A stretch of 64,000 nucleotides of DNA from Nageia nagi (taxonomy: Eukaryota > Pinophyta): contig JBITNC010000001.1 of NCBI GenBank assembly GCA_050084985.1, forward strand, positions 145,452,001 through 145,516,000, read 5' to 3'. The notes beneath the pieces are model-generated. The model was not told the origin of the DNA. It did no database searches and saw nothing but the letters and a program-made list of their open reading frames with translations. The translations under genes and the position numbers were made by a program. Every line of letters starts with the position of its first letter. Within the stretch, counting starts at the first letter, position 1. Shown here piece after piece: positions 36,612 to 48,966 of this stretch.

Positions 36612-36854
36612 CTATAATGCAACCTTCCCGGCATCGTTTAAGATGTTTGAAGTTGCAGGAAAATTGTGTTGTGATAGATAATAAGTACAATGTTTGTCTA
36701 TATGTAGATTACAGGAAGACTTGTTCATTTTTTTTTCTTCCCATCTTAGCTCTCTCAGCACGTTACATATTTTTGTAATTCCTGCACTCGAAAGAAACTC
36801 TCTCTCAACCAAAATAAATGATGGAGAAAGTCGCAGCAAATCCAACGATGACAT
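36612..36854 (-). CDS. possible upstream ORF of the PPR transcript
   Basis: An ATG frame of 80 codons on the same strand ends (TAG, 36612-36614) 26 nt before the PPR ATG at 36585. If transcription starts near the TATA-like site at 36908-36915, this frame would be the first on the mRNA. The predicted peptide has no recognisable domain, so translation is conjectural and any effect on the main ORF is inferred. Confidence 0.3.
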   Translation of the reverse strand: MSSLDLLRLSPSFILVEREFLSSAGITKICNVLRELRWEEKKMNKSSCNLHIDKHCTYYLSQHNFPATSNILNDAGKVAL

Positions 36855-36907
36855 TGTAAAGAATTTTGATTTAGATTAGAGCAAAGCATCAACATAATGC
36901 TGTAGGG

Positions 36908-36915
36908 GTATATAG
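36908..36915 (-). promoter_or_regulatory. candidate TATA box of the PPR gene
   Basis: CTATATAC on the minus strand, in the context CCCTACTATATACCCC, lies about 325 nt upstream of the PPR start codon. It is the best TATA-like element nearby in this flank. Confidence 0.35.
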
Positions 36916-37137
36916 TAGGGTCATCTGCACATATAAAGAAGTTACATGGTTCTGACCCTTGTCAGAAAAAAGGCGTGTCAAAAGCTGGAAATGGGAGAAT
37001 TTTCGGCCAACGTTATTTATTGTTGGTTGGGTTAAACCAGGCGATTCTACCAGACGCTAGGCGATTATTCTCAACATATATATTTTTTTTTTGGTAATCA
37101 AACCATTAAGCTTGAGGATCGTCAAATGATTCTACCC

Positions 37138-37316
37138 ATTATTTTTTAAATTTTTGTTACGTAGAATCGTTTGATAATTCTATCAAACCATTAGACAATT
37201 CTTCTAACATCAAATTAAAAAAAAAATATATTATTTTTTAAATTTTTGTTAGGTAGAATTGGTTGATAATTCTATCAAATCATTAGATGATTCTTCCAAC
37301 ATCAAATTAAAAAAGG
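37138..37316. repeat. two tandem copies of a 92-bp AT-rich unit
   Basis: The unit ATTATTTTTTAAATTTTTGT...TCAAATTAAAAA occurs at 37138-37229 and 37230-37316 with few differences. Each holds a GGTAGAAT(T/C) and ATTCTATCAAA pair, partly self-complementary. A related GGTAGAATT-rich sequence recurs at 56270-56460. Confidence 0.8.
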
Positions 37317-37439
37317 GATGGTGTGGGTTTCGATGCACCATAAATCATCAAAACTCTTATTTGTATATAGTTGTAGATTATTTAGATGTTAGTGATTATT
37401 CGTTTGGGTGCATAAGAGGGTTTTTTTGGTAGGCAAAGT

Positions 37440-38347
37440 TTTCAAGCACAGTCAGAACGAGGTAAGTGATCTTAATTTTAAACTCTCTATGTTAGGGTAT
37501 TCAGAACCACAACATTTGTTTGAAAACCCTATTTGTGCATATACTGTGATCATTGCCATCCACAAAACTATGTCTTGATCATGTATTTTGTAAAATAATT
37601 CCTGGGTCTTGTGTATTCTTACAACTTTTGCAATCAGAGCATTCACAACCTGAATATTCAATTTAAATCCATTCTCAACAACTCTTAGATGGATGTCCAT
37701 ACTTTCTTCTAAGGCTTGCATGGTGGCATATGTTAGGAGAGTGTTGGCAAAGGTTGTAGAGTTTGGCATTACACTTTGATTGTGCATATCCTTCGATCAT
37801 TGTTGTCCAATAAAATGTATCTACATCATACATCTTGTAAAAGAATTCATAGGTCTCATGTATTCTTCAACAATTTACATACATGTTAGTCAGGGCATTC
37901 ACTACCACAATATTCATTTGAAAACTTGATTTGTACATATCTTGCAATCATTATCGTCCACAAAACTATGTCTTCATCATGCATCTTGTAAAATAATTCC
38001 CAAGTCTCATATATTCTTGCATATTTTGCATAGATGTCTATCAGGGAATTCACAACTCGAAATTCAATTAAAATACATTCTCAACCACTCTTCGATGGAT
38101 GTCCATACTTTCTTCTAGGGCTCCCATGGTGGCATATGCTAGAAGAGTGTTGGAAAAGGTTGTAGAGATTGGATTTACACCTAACAATGGTACCTACTTA
38201 AAAGTCTCTAGAGCCTTTTGCAAAAAACCCATTGTAATCCATAAGATTGCATTACAATATGGCATTTGACAAATAATGTACAAACCCTTTCAACACATCC
38301 ATTTTGTGCAAATGTATGGGAACCCAAATTGCTTTTTGTTTAAGAAA
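37440..38347 (-). pseudogene. decayed PPR gene fragment
   Basis: Minus-strand PLS-type PPR remnant, about 0.85 kb upstream of the intact PPR gene and in the same direction. Starting near 38347 it reads FAQNGCVERVCTLF, then MPYCNAILWITM, ALETFK, STTFSNTLLAYATMGALEES, DIHRRVVEN, SLIDIYAKYARIYET and ELFYKMHDEDIVLW. A partial unit follows around 37790-37915. A last long open stretch (37452-37787, 111 codons) repeats the STTFANTLLTYATM and DIHLRVVENGF blocks. At least two frameshifts and several stops interrupt it, and start and end are missing. It may be a diverged tandem paralogue, or part of an older gene cut by insertions. Confidence 0.85.
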
Positions 38348-41300
38348 AATAACTAAACTAATACATGCTAAATCAAACAATCCAACTAATATGACCTAAA
38401 TACAAGTTAAACTAAATTGAATGCAAACTACCCTAAATGTCTAAATGATGAAAAACTAATAAATGATATATGATGAGCTATAAGAGATCACATTGATATT
38501 ACCTTGAAGAAATCTTAGTTATCCCTTCTTTTTGAATCTTGATATATAGAATCAACAATGATATCATTGTTTTTGCAATCATCTACATCAATATCATTGT
38601 ACTTTATAGAAAATTTATCACTAAAATTGGCATCATTATATGATCTTTATATTTGATTATGCTCTAAGCAACTACCCTATTCTTAACATTGAAGTTATTT
38701 TAATGATGTCAATTTGAATTCCTTATAAAACTTATTCTTTAAGGTATCACAATTGTTTGTCACACTGATTACAAATTTTGGATTTCCATATTGATCCATT
38801 TGTGGGAGTAGATATGCAAATATTTTTTATATCTTATTCTGAGGATGAGTTGTTTCTTTGGTTACATTTCATCATATTCAAACCTAAGTACTTTTCATTC
38901 AATAAAATATTGAATTATCTTTCTTAAGTTTTTGCAAATTTTGGTTGTGTGGCTTGTATTTCTATAATTGTTGCAATATCCCTCATATTTATATCTTTTC
39001 GAGATCCTATTTGGTAAATAATGTGTCTTGATAGGAGGAAGCTTTATAACATTTTTGAATTGAAGTATCTAAGATAGAATTTATGCTCTCTAAAATTAAA
39101 GTATACTTTCTCTTTGATCTTCTTTGAAATACAATTTACTCTTTCTATTCCTCAACTTTTTTCTCTTTTTCAATTTTTCTTATATTTGTTTCTCTCTTAT
39201 TTATTTATTTATTTATTTAAACTTCCAAGTACCTATCTAGATTAGATACTTTTCTTTCTTAATGAGTTTTTCAATCATATGTGACAACTTCTACATTGCA
39301 TTATGGTAATGAAGAATTCATGAATGCACCTTTAAGATCTTCTTTATTAACAATAATAATATTGACCATTTTTATCTATTCTTTAATAACTTGGATATCA
39401 TATATGGATCATTTATATATATTCCATTGTTTTTTCTTGATATTTCTTGATATATCTTAAGATCTTAGGAACCATCATACTTTGTAAATTTGATATTCCA
39501 TTTTCCAATCAAGATTCTTTTATCTATTCTTGAAAATAATTGCCTATTCAGGATTATAAAATCATAATTATTTATAAATGGAATTTTCTATTTCATCTCT
39601 TTAACTTCCTCTTCTAATTTTGAAATATTTTTTGAATATGCTTGAGATTATTGGTGAAATTGATTTGATTTCTTTAGTTGTTGGGATTGATTTCATTGTT
39701 TTTAATGTTGTTCTTGATGATGATGTTCATGATTTGCTTGTTCTTATTGTACTATTTCTTGTAGTTTTAATCTTGTTTGAGCTACTCTTTGATTTGGTTG
39801 TATCATCCATGTTTTCTCTGTCTTTATCAATTTCAAAGATTTATTATTCATCATCCTTGGAAATGTTTGGTATATAGATTGTAAGAATATATAATAAATA
39901 ACCCAAACATTTTGGAGCAAGATGATAGGTTTTTGTGAGGATGGCTAAGTGATAAAGGAAGACTTGTTCTGAATTTTATCAAGATAAAAAATGATATTAT
40001 TGTTATCATAGACAACAAGAATACTATCGTTGTCATATCTGGTAAGGTATGATAAATTAGGTAGATCAGGTGGTACTCATATAGAAAGAGGATAAATTGA
40101 ATATGAAAAAGAATTTAAATGATGTGCTTTTTTCAAATAATTGCTTTTCATAAATTATCCAAGTGTAAGATGTTTCTTTTTCTTGTATGAGATAGACTGC
40201 ATGGTGAACAATTGGATCTAAAATAAAATGTCAAAACCTAGGTATATCACTCAACATGAATTCCCTTAACGATATAGCATGAGTTGGTATGATATTTAAA
40301 TTTGGTTGAGCATTATATTAAATAATTTATGTATTCTATTGTACTTATTCTTAATAGTTTTCTTCATGTTTTGATTTATCTACTTTATTTCATATCTACT
40401 TTAGTGTAATTTAAATAGATTTAGGAATGAAATTTAGATTTTTAAAATATTTTTCATAAGGAGTTTTGTGAAAGAATAGGATATTTTTCATTTTAGTATT
40501 TTTAACCATTAAAAAATAAAAATTCAAGCATTGGAATTTTAGTTTTCTTGGGGCCTCACATATCCCTAAGCATTGACACTTGGATAAAAGTTCCCCAAGT
40601 CTGGGTACTTGGGCTCTATACATAAAATAACCCATTTATCATAAGAAAGAGATTGCTACCAAAAAATCCCTCAATCCTATAGTCATATGTGATCTACAAT
40701 CACTAAGAAGAGATATTGACATACCCAAATTAGGTTGTATGGGCAATATGGCAATGAAGGTCAACATGCATGTATAATGATTATTACCACAAATAATGCA
40801 ATAATATTCACTCATGTTATTGAAGTCTATGTTGTTAGTGTTTCTTCCTAAGTGCTTTTGGTATAGACTCATAAATTCATAGGATAATCTAACATTTTGT
40901 ATATCAGGAACCTATTCTATTGGTTACATCACATGCATTTTAAGATGGAAAAACCTTTTCCCCCATGATGACCATAAAATCAAGACCTTAATATGAGCCT
41001 ACCATGATCCATCAAGACCTTAATATGCAAAATTTTCTTATAATAAGAAAATGAGAACAAACCTTGGACATGATATGTGGGACATCATTGGTAGATTTTG
41101 GGTAATGTTGTTGAATTTTGAACATTGTTGGCAAAGTTTTGACATCATTGGTAGTACATGGTAATTTTTATATGCATGATTTTTTAGTTTCCTTTTTAAA
41201 ATCTTAGATATACTTTATTTTGCTAATAAATTATATGTTTTATCAATATTTTTAAGAATCAGGTAACCTTCGTTTGCTGCTGTCCATGGTCTAACTCTTG

Positions 41301-41556
41301 GTAGTGGGATTCAAATTGCAATGGTTGATATATATTAATTTTTTATTATTTATTGATATTTCAAATACAATGAACATAATAAGGCCTGATATTGTTTTCT
41401 TATTATAGGCAGATCAATAGTTTGTACATCGATGTAATGAAGGAACATGGAATGCTCATAGGAAGGGTGGAAAGTTACAATTCTATTACACTAATCCAAT
41501 GTTTATGGTGTTTATAGGGGAAAACATTTAGCCAACATAATTTTTTGAATGATTAT
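38348..41556. other. no intact gene; decayed sequence
   Basis: Minus-strand frames around 38400-39800 have a Lys/Asn/Ser-rich, coding-like look with frequent stops but match nothing I recognise. At 40639-40872 (minus) there is a CIICGNNHYTC stretch resembling a gag-like knuckle with altered spacing. GACATCATTGGTAG occurs twice near 41090-41150. The bases up to 41556 are the left flank of element B; ATTAT at 41552-41556 is its target duplication. Confidence 0.4.
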
Positions 41557-42279
41557 TGTAGATGCCTAAAAATGATTTATTATTTATTTAATAAATCATA
41601 TTTAGACTCATTAAATGATTAATTGGCAATAATACATAAATCAAGATAAAGTGCACTATTACATTGCAATACCATGTACTAGGACTAATGTAATGTCATA
41701 CACCATGGTTCATATTTTTAATTATCTTGAATATAGAAAAGAATATTGTTATTGCTATGTGTCAGATTTCACTCCTTTTTATTTCATTGCAAGTTATAAA
41801 TACATGAGGTGAAGGTTGACATCCCTATTGGATCTCTTTGATAGGTGGTTGTCCCAAACATCAAACTTATGGTGTCTCTTGATGCCACCAATCTTGAGAA
41901 ATTTTTTATACTCTCCAAGCTTTGTTATCTCTCCTTTGTGCATGACATGAATTATCAAATTCCATGTAGCCAATGACATACCATTGCCATGCAATTAGCT
42001 ATGTACCCCTTTTAGATCAAGAGGTCCAAATTTTAGGGAATGACTCATGGTTCCATTCTAGATAATATTTATTACGAGCTCATAGTAATCCTCCAAAGAT
42101 TCATTGTTGTTCTACTTTGAGGATTGTATACAAACTGGCTACTTTCTCTACTTAATTTTAGGTTCATGCATTTCATGTATATTCACTATATATTTGATAT
42201 AGAGCTTATCATTGTATTGGTAGACCAATTTATTTATTTGTGTATTTATTTATTAATTAAATATTTTTTTTGGTCTAAA
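41557..42279 (+). repeat. 5' LTR of element B
   Basis: Starts TGTAGATGCCTAAAAATGAT and ends TGGTCTAAA (mutated from GGTCTACA). TATAAATA at 41795-41802 is a good TATA box. It aligns along its length with 49482-50213 with scattered substitutions. Confidence 0.9.
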
Positions 42280-42297
42280 TTTTGGGAACTTGACATT
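42280..42297 (+). promoter_or_regulatory. primer binding site region of element B
   Basis: TTTTGGGAACTTGACATT follows the LTR and is a mutated version of the TTTGGTGAACCCGAAATT region of element A. The next bases (TCTTATACACC versus TCTTGCACACC) also match. Confidence 0.55.
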
Positions 42298-42330
42298 CTT
42301 ATACACCTAGGGCATCCTTTTTGACAAGTC

Positions 42331-44480
42331 ATGAATCCATTTTCACTACTATTCGTCCCTCTACTTGAAACTCTTTGAATAGTACTTAGAGAAAATGATA
42401 AAACTAGGGTTTGTTTTATCTATGTTTTAAAAAATGGATTTAAATGTAGAACAACCAAAGGTATCTAAAGGGAAGGTTAATTTCAATGATTCTAAATCTA
42501 CAAGTTCTAGTAAGAAAATGGATATTATCAATGAAACTCCTCATAGATTTGATATAAAATATTGATCATTCAGAATTTGAGAATGTAAGCTTGAATAGTC
42601 ATGATGATACTTTCAATAGTAGTGCTGAAATTGAAGAATTAAATAAAATTCCTAATCATGTTAGATCTATATAGGAATTGCTATCTAATAGAGAAAGGTT
42701 GGAATATTTTTTTACTCGTAATGCTAAAACTATTATTGATATTCTAACAAATTATGAGCTATTAGAAGAAAAAATTGTAGCTTCATAATTATCGGATAGT
42801 TTTTTTTCTTATAAGCATGTAGGTTAAAGAAGATGAAGGGTTTCTACTATCAATATGGATATTGCTAATGGTGTGTCATCCTATGAATACTCCACCACCA
42901 ACATAAATGAAGTTGAGATAGAACCTCCTCCTAAAGGAAACGATGATGTTTCAAATCCCCCTAAGTGAAGTATCTATTGAGAACGATGGAGAGAAAAGTG
43001 AAGATGAAGATTATGACTACCTAATTCTCAAGCCTGATCACTTTAAAAAAGTTACGCTTTCTAAACATAAGGATATTATCCAATATGATGATCATGATGC
43101 TTAGCTTCAAATACAAGTTATAAATTTTCTTAATGATGCTTATAAGAAAAAACTTGATTGATCATTAGAATATTATAATATTAAAATTGAGTTCCTTCAT
43201 AATATTTAGGACACTATCCCCTTTCATTTGGAGCCTTATACACAATAATTAGAGTTTGTGATGAACTTGCTTGATAAATTGGAACATGAAAGAGTAAATA
43301 GAATTGGACCTTTTTTTATGCTTAAATATAATGAGCTTAGAAATACAAAGGTTACACATAAAATCCCTCCACCATCCCAAATAGATACTATACCTATGGT
43401 TTCAAACCCAGTTGAGGAAATGATAAAGAATTAAGAAATGGAATTGCTTAATGATGACATGGATGATTTCTTATTTTATTTAAAATGTCCTTTGGATGAT
43501 AGAATTATTTCTAAAGTGTTTAATGGGAAAAAGAGTATTAAATTTATAAAGTTTGATGGTTTACAAGATCCTAGGATGCATGTTTGAAAATTTCAAGAAG
43601 AAGCTATGGAATATATGCATGATAGAGATTTGCTTGTTAAATTATTTTCACATAGTTTGAAAGATGATGCTTTGAAATGGTATTTTCTCCTTCTTGAAAA
43701 GAGTATTGATATATATGTGGATCTTATTTTTCAATTTTTGCAAAACTTTAAATACAATATTGCTAAAAAGGTTTGTTTAAAGTTTTGTGTAAGATTAAGC
43801 AATTGCCTAATCAATCTTTGGATGATTTTGTAAAAAAATGTAAACAAATTGCTAATAAGATTACAATGCCTAAATAAGATTTGAAAGATACATTTTCTAA
43901 TGCATTATTTCCTATGTATAAGCTATTGGTTATCTCTAATTGTGATATGACATAGGGAGCGATGATGAATGTTTTGTTTAGAAAAAAGGCTTGTATTAAA
44001 AAATTATATGCTATGCGTAGTAACAAACCTCAAACATATGATAAGAAGGTAAAGACTCCTAAAATAAATAAGAAATATGAAGTGAATAATGTTGATAATA
44101 ACAATAGTAAAACTCAAACATATAATAAGAAAACTATTGAAAGAAATAATAAACCTTAAAGGAAATTTACAAAATCAACTAATATTACTGATAATATTCT
44201 TAATGTATTGTTGAAAGAAGAACTTATCAAGCTTCCACCTATTGTTAAGCCTAAGTTCCCTAATGGTGTGCCTAAAATTATTTAATATGAGGAATTTTGC
44301 AATTATCACAAGGTACCTGGACATCTAATAAGAAATTGTAGGACTTTAAGACATTCAAGATTTCATTGACAAGAAAGCAATCAGGATGGATGAAAACACT
44401 AATGTAGATGATGGACCTATGTACCTTAATAATGAAAAATTAAGGGTTTTCACAAATCTCTTACCTCCTTCATAACCAAG
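42331..44480 (+). pseudogene. gag of element B
   Basis: Begins MNPFS at the ATG 42331-42333, the same start as gag of A. The central capsid domain is best read at 43540-43850 (KFDGLQDPRMHV with stop changes, then YMHDRDLLVKLFSHSLKDDA and LKWYF). It continues after a frameshift to the 43962-44159 frame (FRKKACIKKLYAMRS). A knuckle of form Cys-x2-His-x4-His-x4-Cys (FCNYHKVPGHLIRNC) lies at about 44297-44340. The end region RGCIGM near 44480 corresponds to RGCID in A. There are several TAG, TAA and TGA interruptions and two or more frameshifts. Confidence 0.82.
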
Positions 44481-45429
44481 AGGTTGCATTGGAATGGTAA
44501 CTACTTCACATGGTTTGAATTAGTATTTCACTCATAAACATGGATGCAGAAATAATAACTCAAAGAACAATAGACAAGACATGAAAGTAAACATCACTAA
44601 TGACATGCAACACTATTCATACATTACCCACAATGTAGAAAAAGAAAAACAAAGGTACCTCTCTTCATTCTTGCCTCTACAAAATGTATCTAGGTCGTAA
44701 AAAACCCCTAGGTATGCAAAATTATTGCTTAAAATATAAAAATTGCATCTGTAGTGTATATTAGGTAGGATGTTTTTCTATCCAGACATTATGAATTATT
44801 GTTCATTATATGCATGGGTTTATTGATTTATTCATTTCATGATAAATTATGCTTTCACTATTTTTGCAAATTTATGTTCTTTGACTTGAAACTCATACCA
44901 CTGGTAGCATTCCACCTATTTTTAGGCTATTAATGGTGTGCATTTCTCAAAATAGAATAAAAATAAATAGTATTTCATTAATGCGTTCCATATTTTTGAC
45001 TCATTAAAATGATGAAAATGTAAATTTAATGTTGTTAACTAGAAAAAACTTGATTTTGTTTATTATTTTCTCATTTGGTACCTTGGAACCTAGCTAGGAG
45101 GTTCACTTATTCCTTTCATTATTGATTAAGCATTTTAAATATTTAACTATGAGATATTATCTGAACATATATTGAAGTATCTTATTTGAATTCATTAAAT
45201 TTTAAGCATTGCCTATAAGACCTTTTAGTGATGGGTTCATTGCTTATTATTAAAAATTATACTTTGTGAGCTTAACATATTTAATCCAAACACATTGTAC
45301 AACAATAAAACTAAACCATTCACATTCATTCATAAAGCAAATAAAATAAACCAAACATAATTTAACACAAGATTGAGCCAAAAAGATAATATATATATAT
45401 ATATATATATATATCAAAAGTGAATCATA
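44481..45429. other. non-coding interior of element B after gag
   Basis: No domain is seen. It includes a (TA)n run at 45387-45414 and a motif ATACCACTGGTAGCATT at 44895-44911 resembling the dispersed motif of element A. Confidence 0.5.
45387..45414. repeat. (TA)n microsatellite
   Basis: About 28 bp of alternating AT inside element B. Confidence 0.95.
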
Positions 45430-47130
45430 TAATGTACAAAATGGGGTGACTCCAAGTCCATAGCCTAGCTACTAATAAGCATTGCTTCCACTGCTAACTG
45501 TATCTCCCATCCTTGACCTAACTTGATGGCTACTATTGTTGGCTTTTGATAATGACACTCCACCTAAAATAGCACTAGTGTTGATCCCTTGAGCTGACAT
45601 AAGAGCCTTCGCTCTCTCATATTTCTCTCAAAGGGTAGATATCTCTCCCTCCTTGTGATCAATCTAGTCCATGAGGCTTTATATAAAAGCCCACTTTTTA
45701 TTGGTTGGAGGCATATCCACCCTCTCCTATAACCTCTTCATAGATTTCTCTAATGAAGCAATTTATACATCCTAATCTGTAAGTGTGGCCTTAAAGCTAC
45801 CACCTATTCCTTGAGAAGCTTAAGCCTCTCATTCTCTACCTAGATGATCACCATCCATGCCTTCATCTCTCCTTTAAATAATATGTGCATTGTTAGTTTG
45901 CTAATAATATATTAATTTATAAAATTATGTACGTGGTTAGTCTTTTTACTTAGTACTGTAGTCTCAGCTAGCACAAGCAACTCTAATGCTACTCCTCCCT
46001 TTTGCATAGGAATATCATGCATCAGATTATTGATCTAAAAGGGTCATCCTTGAAGGACACCTTGATTATTGTAACCTCCTTCTCCTCCCCATCCTTTTCC
46101 ATCCCTAAATCTATGGGATAGAGTCCATGCCACCATGTGGCATACCCTCAACCTACTGTTGGCACCATGGATACATCAACCACCACATCATGTGCTCTTG
46201 GTTCCTCCCATGTGACCCTCTAGGCCAAGATCACTTGTGACCCCGTATGCATGTTTCTCTCCACTATGTATTGGTGGTAGTAAGCCAAAACTAGTGGGAT
46301 TCATTGTTGGATCCCAAACTATCTAAGCACATGATGGGGGTGTTATGGATCCATCACCATCCTCCTAGTCTATAGAAAGTACTCCTAATGAACCCAAGTA
46401 ATATGATGGACATCATCATCCCATATAAAATTGGCATAGGATATCCATACTAGGTCCTCCTCATGTAGGCCTTCAATCTCTCTCCTCCTTGCCTCTAAGG
46501 AGTGGGGGTATCTGTATCCTCTTACCCTTGATACCCAACATGTTAGGGAAATATCTCTTAGGTCCTCTTGAACCCTCTATAGCCCAATTGACCTAATAAC
46601 TACAATCTTCTTGTAGGTCCAAACTTGGAGAAGACCCGCATGTGCAACTATAACATTGAACTTGTCAACACTCAAAAAATTGTATAGATTATTCCTATAC
46701 AGCATGCCAAGACTAATGGAACCCATGCAAATTATGTTTCCCTCACACACATCTCTTGAACCATACAAACTAATCCAAACAGGAAGGATGAGCTTCTTTT
46801 ATTTGAAAATAGATATATCAAGATAATCATAGCAATAGAGTCATAGGTGTCTTCTTAGTTGTGCAAATTGGCATACCTATGGTAGCCTTGCTTCTTGATG
46901 ATCATAATCATGGTTAGCCTCACCAATTAGCCACAATGCTAACTAATCTTGGGTGTTGTTATCTTCCATGTCCATTTGGTGAACCAATCTCCCTCTGATA
47001 GGCATACCCCATATCCGATATATGTCTAGCAATGTGACTTTCATTTCACCTAGGGGAAGGTGAAATGAGTTGCAATTGGGATCCCAATGATTTGTTAGCA
47101 ATGTCAAGAATGGAAAATATTATTGGATAT
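45430..47130 (-). pseudogene. antisense plant mobile domain (PMD) protein remnant in element B
   Basis: On the strand opposite gag. From about 47110 the minus strand reads LTNHWDPNCNSFHLPLGEMK, then VTLLDIYRIWGMPIRGRLV. This matches the PMD signature of a Trp, a Phe-His-Leu-Pro-x-Gly-Glu-Met block and a Thr-Leu-x-Asp-Val/Ile stretch followed by Gly-x-Pro-x-x-Gly. Further on are LPPIHSGEKHAYG-type sequence in shifting frames, YATWWHGLYPIDLGMEKDGE near 46110, and a coiled-coil and NKKWAF/GGVSLSKA tail (45450-45860). PMD proteins are plant-specific, found in silencing factors such as MAIL1 and in transposons. This copy has frameshifts and stops. Element A has the matching tail. Confidence 0.7.
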
Positions 47131-48960
47131 GTTTGGAAATTGCCAAGTATACTAGCCCACATCGAGTAGGGATGTCATCCTCTTGGTTTTATCATTTCCA
47201 AGTCTATGCCTTCTCTAACATTGTTGTGGACATGGGCTCACTTGTAATCAAAACCTTACATTCTTGCAAGGACCAAAATGTATGTATTAAAAATCATATT
47301 TCAAGATTGGAATACCATGCAATTGTAGAATTGAACACAAATTTAAATCAAATTAAGATATTAAAAACCAAATATTTCAACAACATACCATATGGTTAAA
47401 CAAAAGTGTGCAAATATATTCTATAATATGTCCCTTCCCTTCGGTTACGGTATGCCTGATGGTTCTCCAATCAGCATCCACAATGGAATGGGAAAATAGG
47501 TAAACAAATTGGTTAATAGGAAAATCATGTGATCAAAGGCTTGGGGAGCATCAAATGAAGATGCACAACCTGCCAAGGTCAATAAGCTACCGACTAATAG
47601 GGAGATAGGTTGCTAGAGTGCCAAAAAAGATAGATATAAAAAGTTAAATTGAACATAAAAGTTAACTTATTCCTTTTATATCCCTCCTTTTCCATTTAAA
47701 CCCTAGGGCTACATAATGTTGTCTCTATAGCACATGAAACTATTATTTGGAGTGTGCTTATTACTTAAGAATATTTTATAGTGCAATGATTTCTTTTTCA
47801 AAAATCAATTTTGTTGCTTTTACATTGCCAATGACATTATTTTCTTGAAATTGGTCATCCATCTAACATCTATCGCTTTCAAATGGTAAAAATATATATT
47901 TTATTTCTTCACATTGAATATACACTTATTTGTTATTCTTCTACATTTTTTACATTTATTTGTATTAAATAAATGTCGCCAATGCCATGGATTTAGTTGA
48001 ATTGCTAAAGATTTCAAAGGCTCTACTTTAATTTTCATTATCATATATTTTATTAAATAATTGTCTTGAATATTGGATCATTAAAATTGTTATAATTTTA
48101 TTTCTAAAGATCAGATTGCTTAGAATTATCTGCCAAATTTACATCTATGAAATTATGCATGTTTTATGCTTGCCACATACTTGAAAATCCATGTTTCATT
48201 GCTAACTGGATGTGCCATTTTTCTTGAATATTAAATCATCCATTAAAGTGCTGCTAGTAACATGGAAAAGACATAATTAAGTGTGCTTTCAAATGATTGC
48301 TATGATTATATGGTATTACAAGTTCAAAATGTTGAAGTATTTGATTTTATAAATATTTTGTGAACAAATTGTTACATAGTCAAATATTTCTAATTCATGA
48401 TGTATCTTGAAAATTTTATGAAAAATGGAAATGACATTTCAAATTTGAAATTATGCAAAATGATGTGGATGTTCATCAATTGAATACATTTTAAATTTCT
48501 ACATTGAATATGGAAAAATGTACACTGCCAGTGGCATGCAATTGCTATAAATATTTTACAAATGAGGCATGCTAAAATTTTATTTAATATTTTCTCATTG
48601 TGATGAATTATTCATGCATATGTAATATTTCATGGATAAGGATCAAAATTGTTGAAGATATGATTATAAAATTTTAGGAATACCACACTACCAATGATGT
48701 GTATTCACTCTAAAAATTTATGCAAATTGAAGTATTGAAATGCAAGGCCATTGAATGTTTGAATATTTCATACATTTATGAAAATTGAATGCTATTATTC
48801 ATTGTTATACTAACAAATATTTTCAAATCCATGGTCACTCCATGAGTAACATATCTTATCACTTGTAAGATTATTTCAAGATTGAGTCATTAAAAGTTCT
48901 CATCAACTTGATAATCATCATTGTTCCAAGCTTGATTCATTAAAAGTTCTTATTAGCTTG
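47131..48960. other. non-coding interior of element B toward the 3' LTR
   Basis: No coding domain. It holds further copies of the dispersed motif (TACACTGCCAGTGGCATG at 48521-48538; CGCCAATGCCATGG near 47977; ACTACCAATGATGTG near 48687) and a direct repeat around CATTAAAAGTTCTCATCA / CATTAAAAGTTCTTATTA near 48890-48955. Confidence 0.5.
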
Positions 48961-48966
48961 GTATTT

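Noticed and set aside
36586-36690. PPR reading frame extended to 36690 (830 residues)
   Set aside because: The first codon there is TTG. The first in-frame ATG is at 36585, and an in-frame stop lies at 36709-36711.
40639-40872. Gag zinc knuckle CIICGNNHYTC
   Set aside because: The spacing is Cys-x2-Cys-x3-His-x2-Cys, not the usual pattern, and there is no capsid domain beside it; kept only as a remark.
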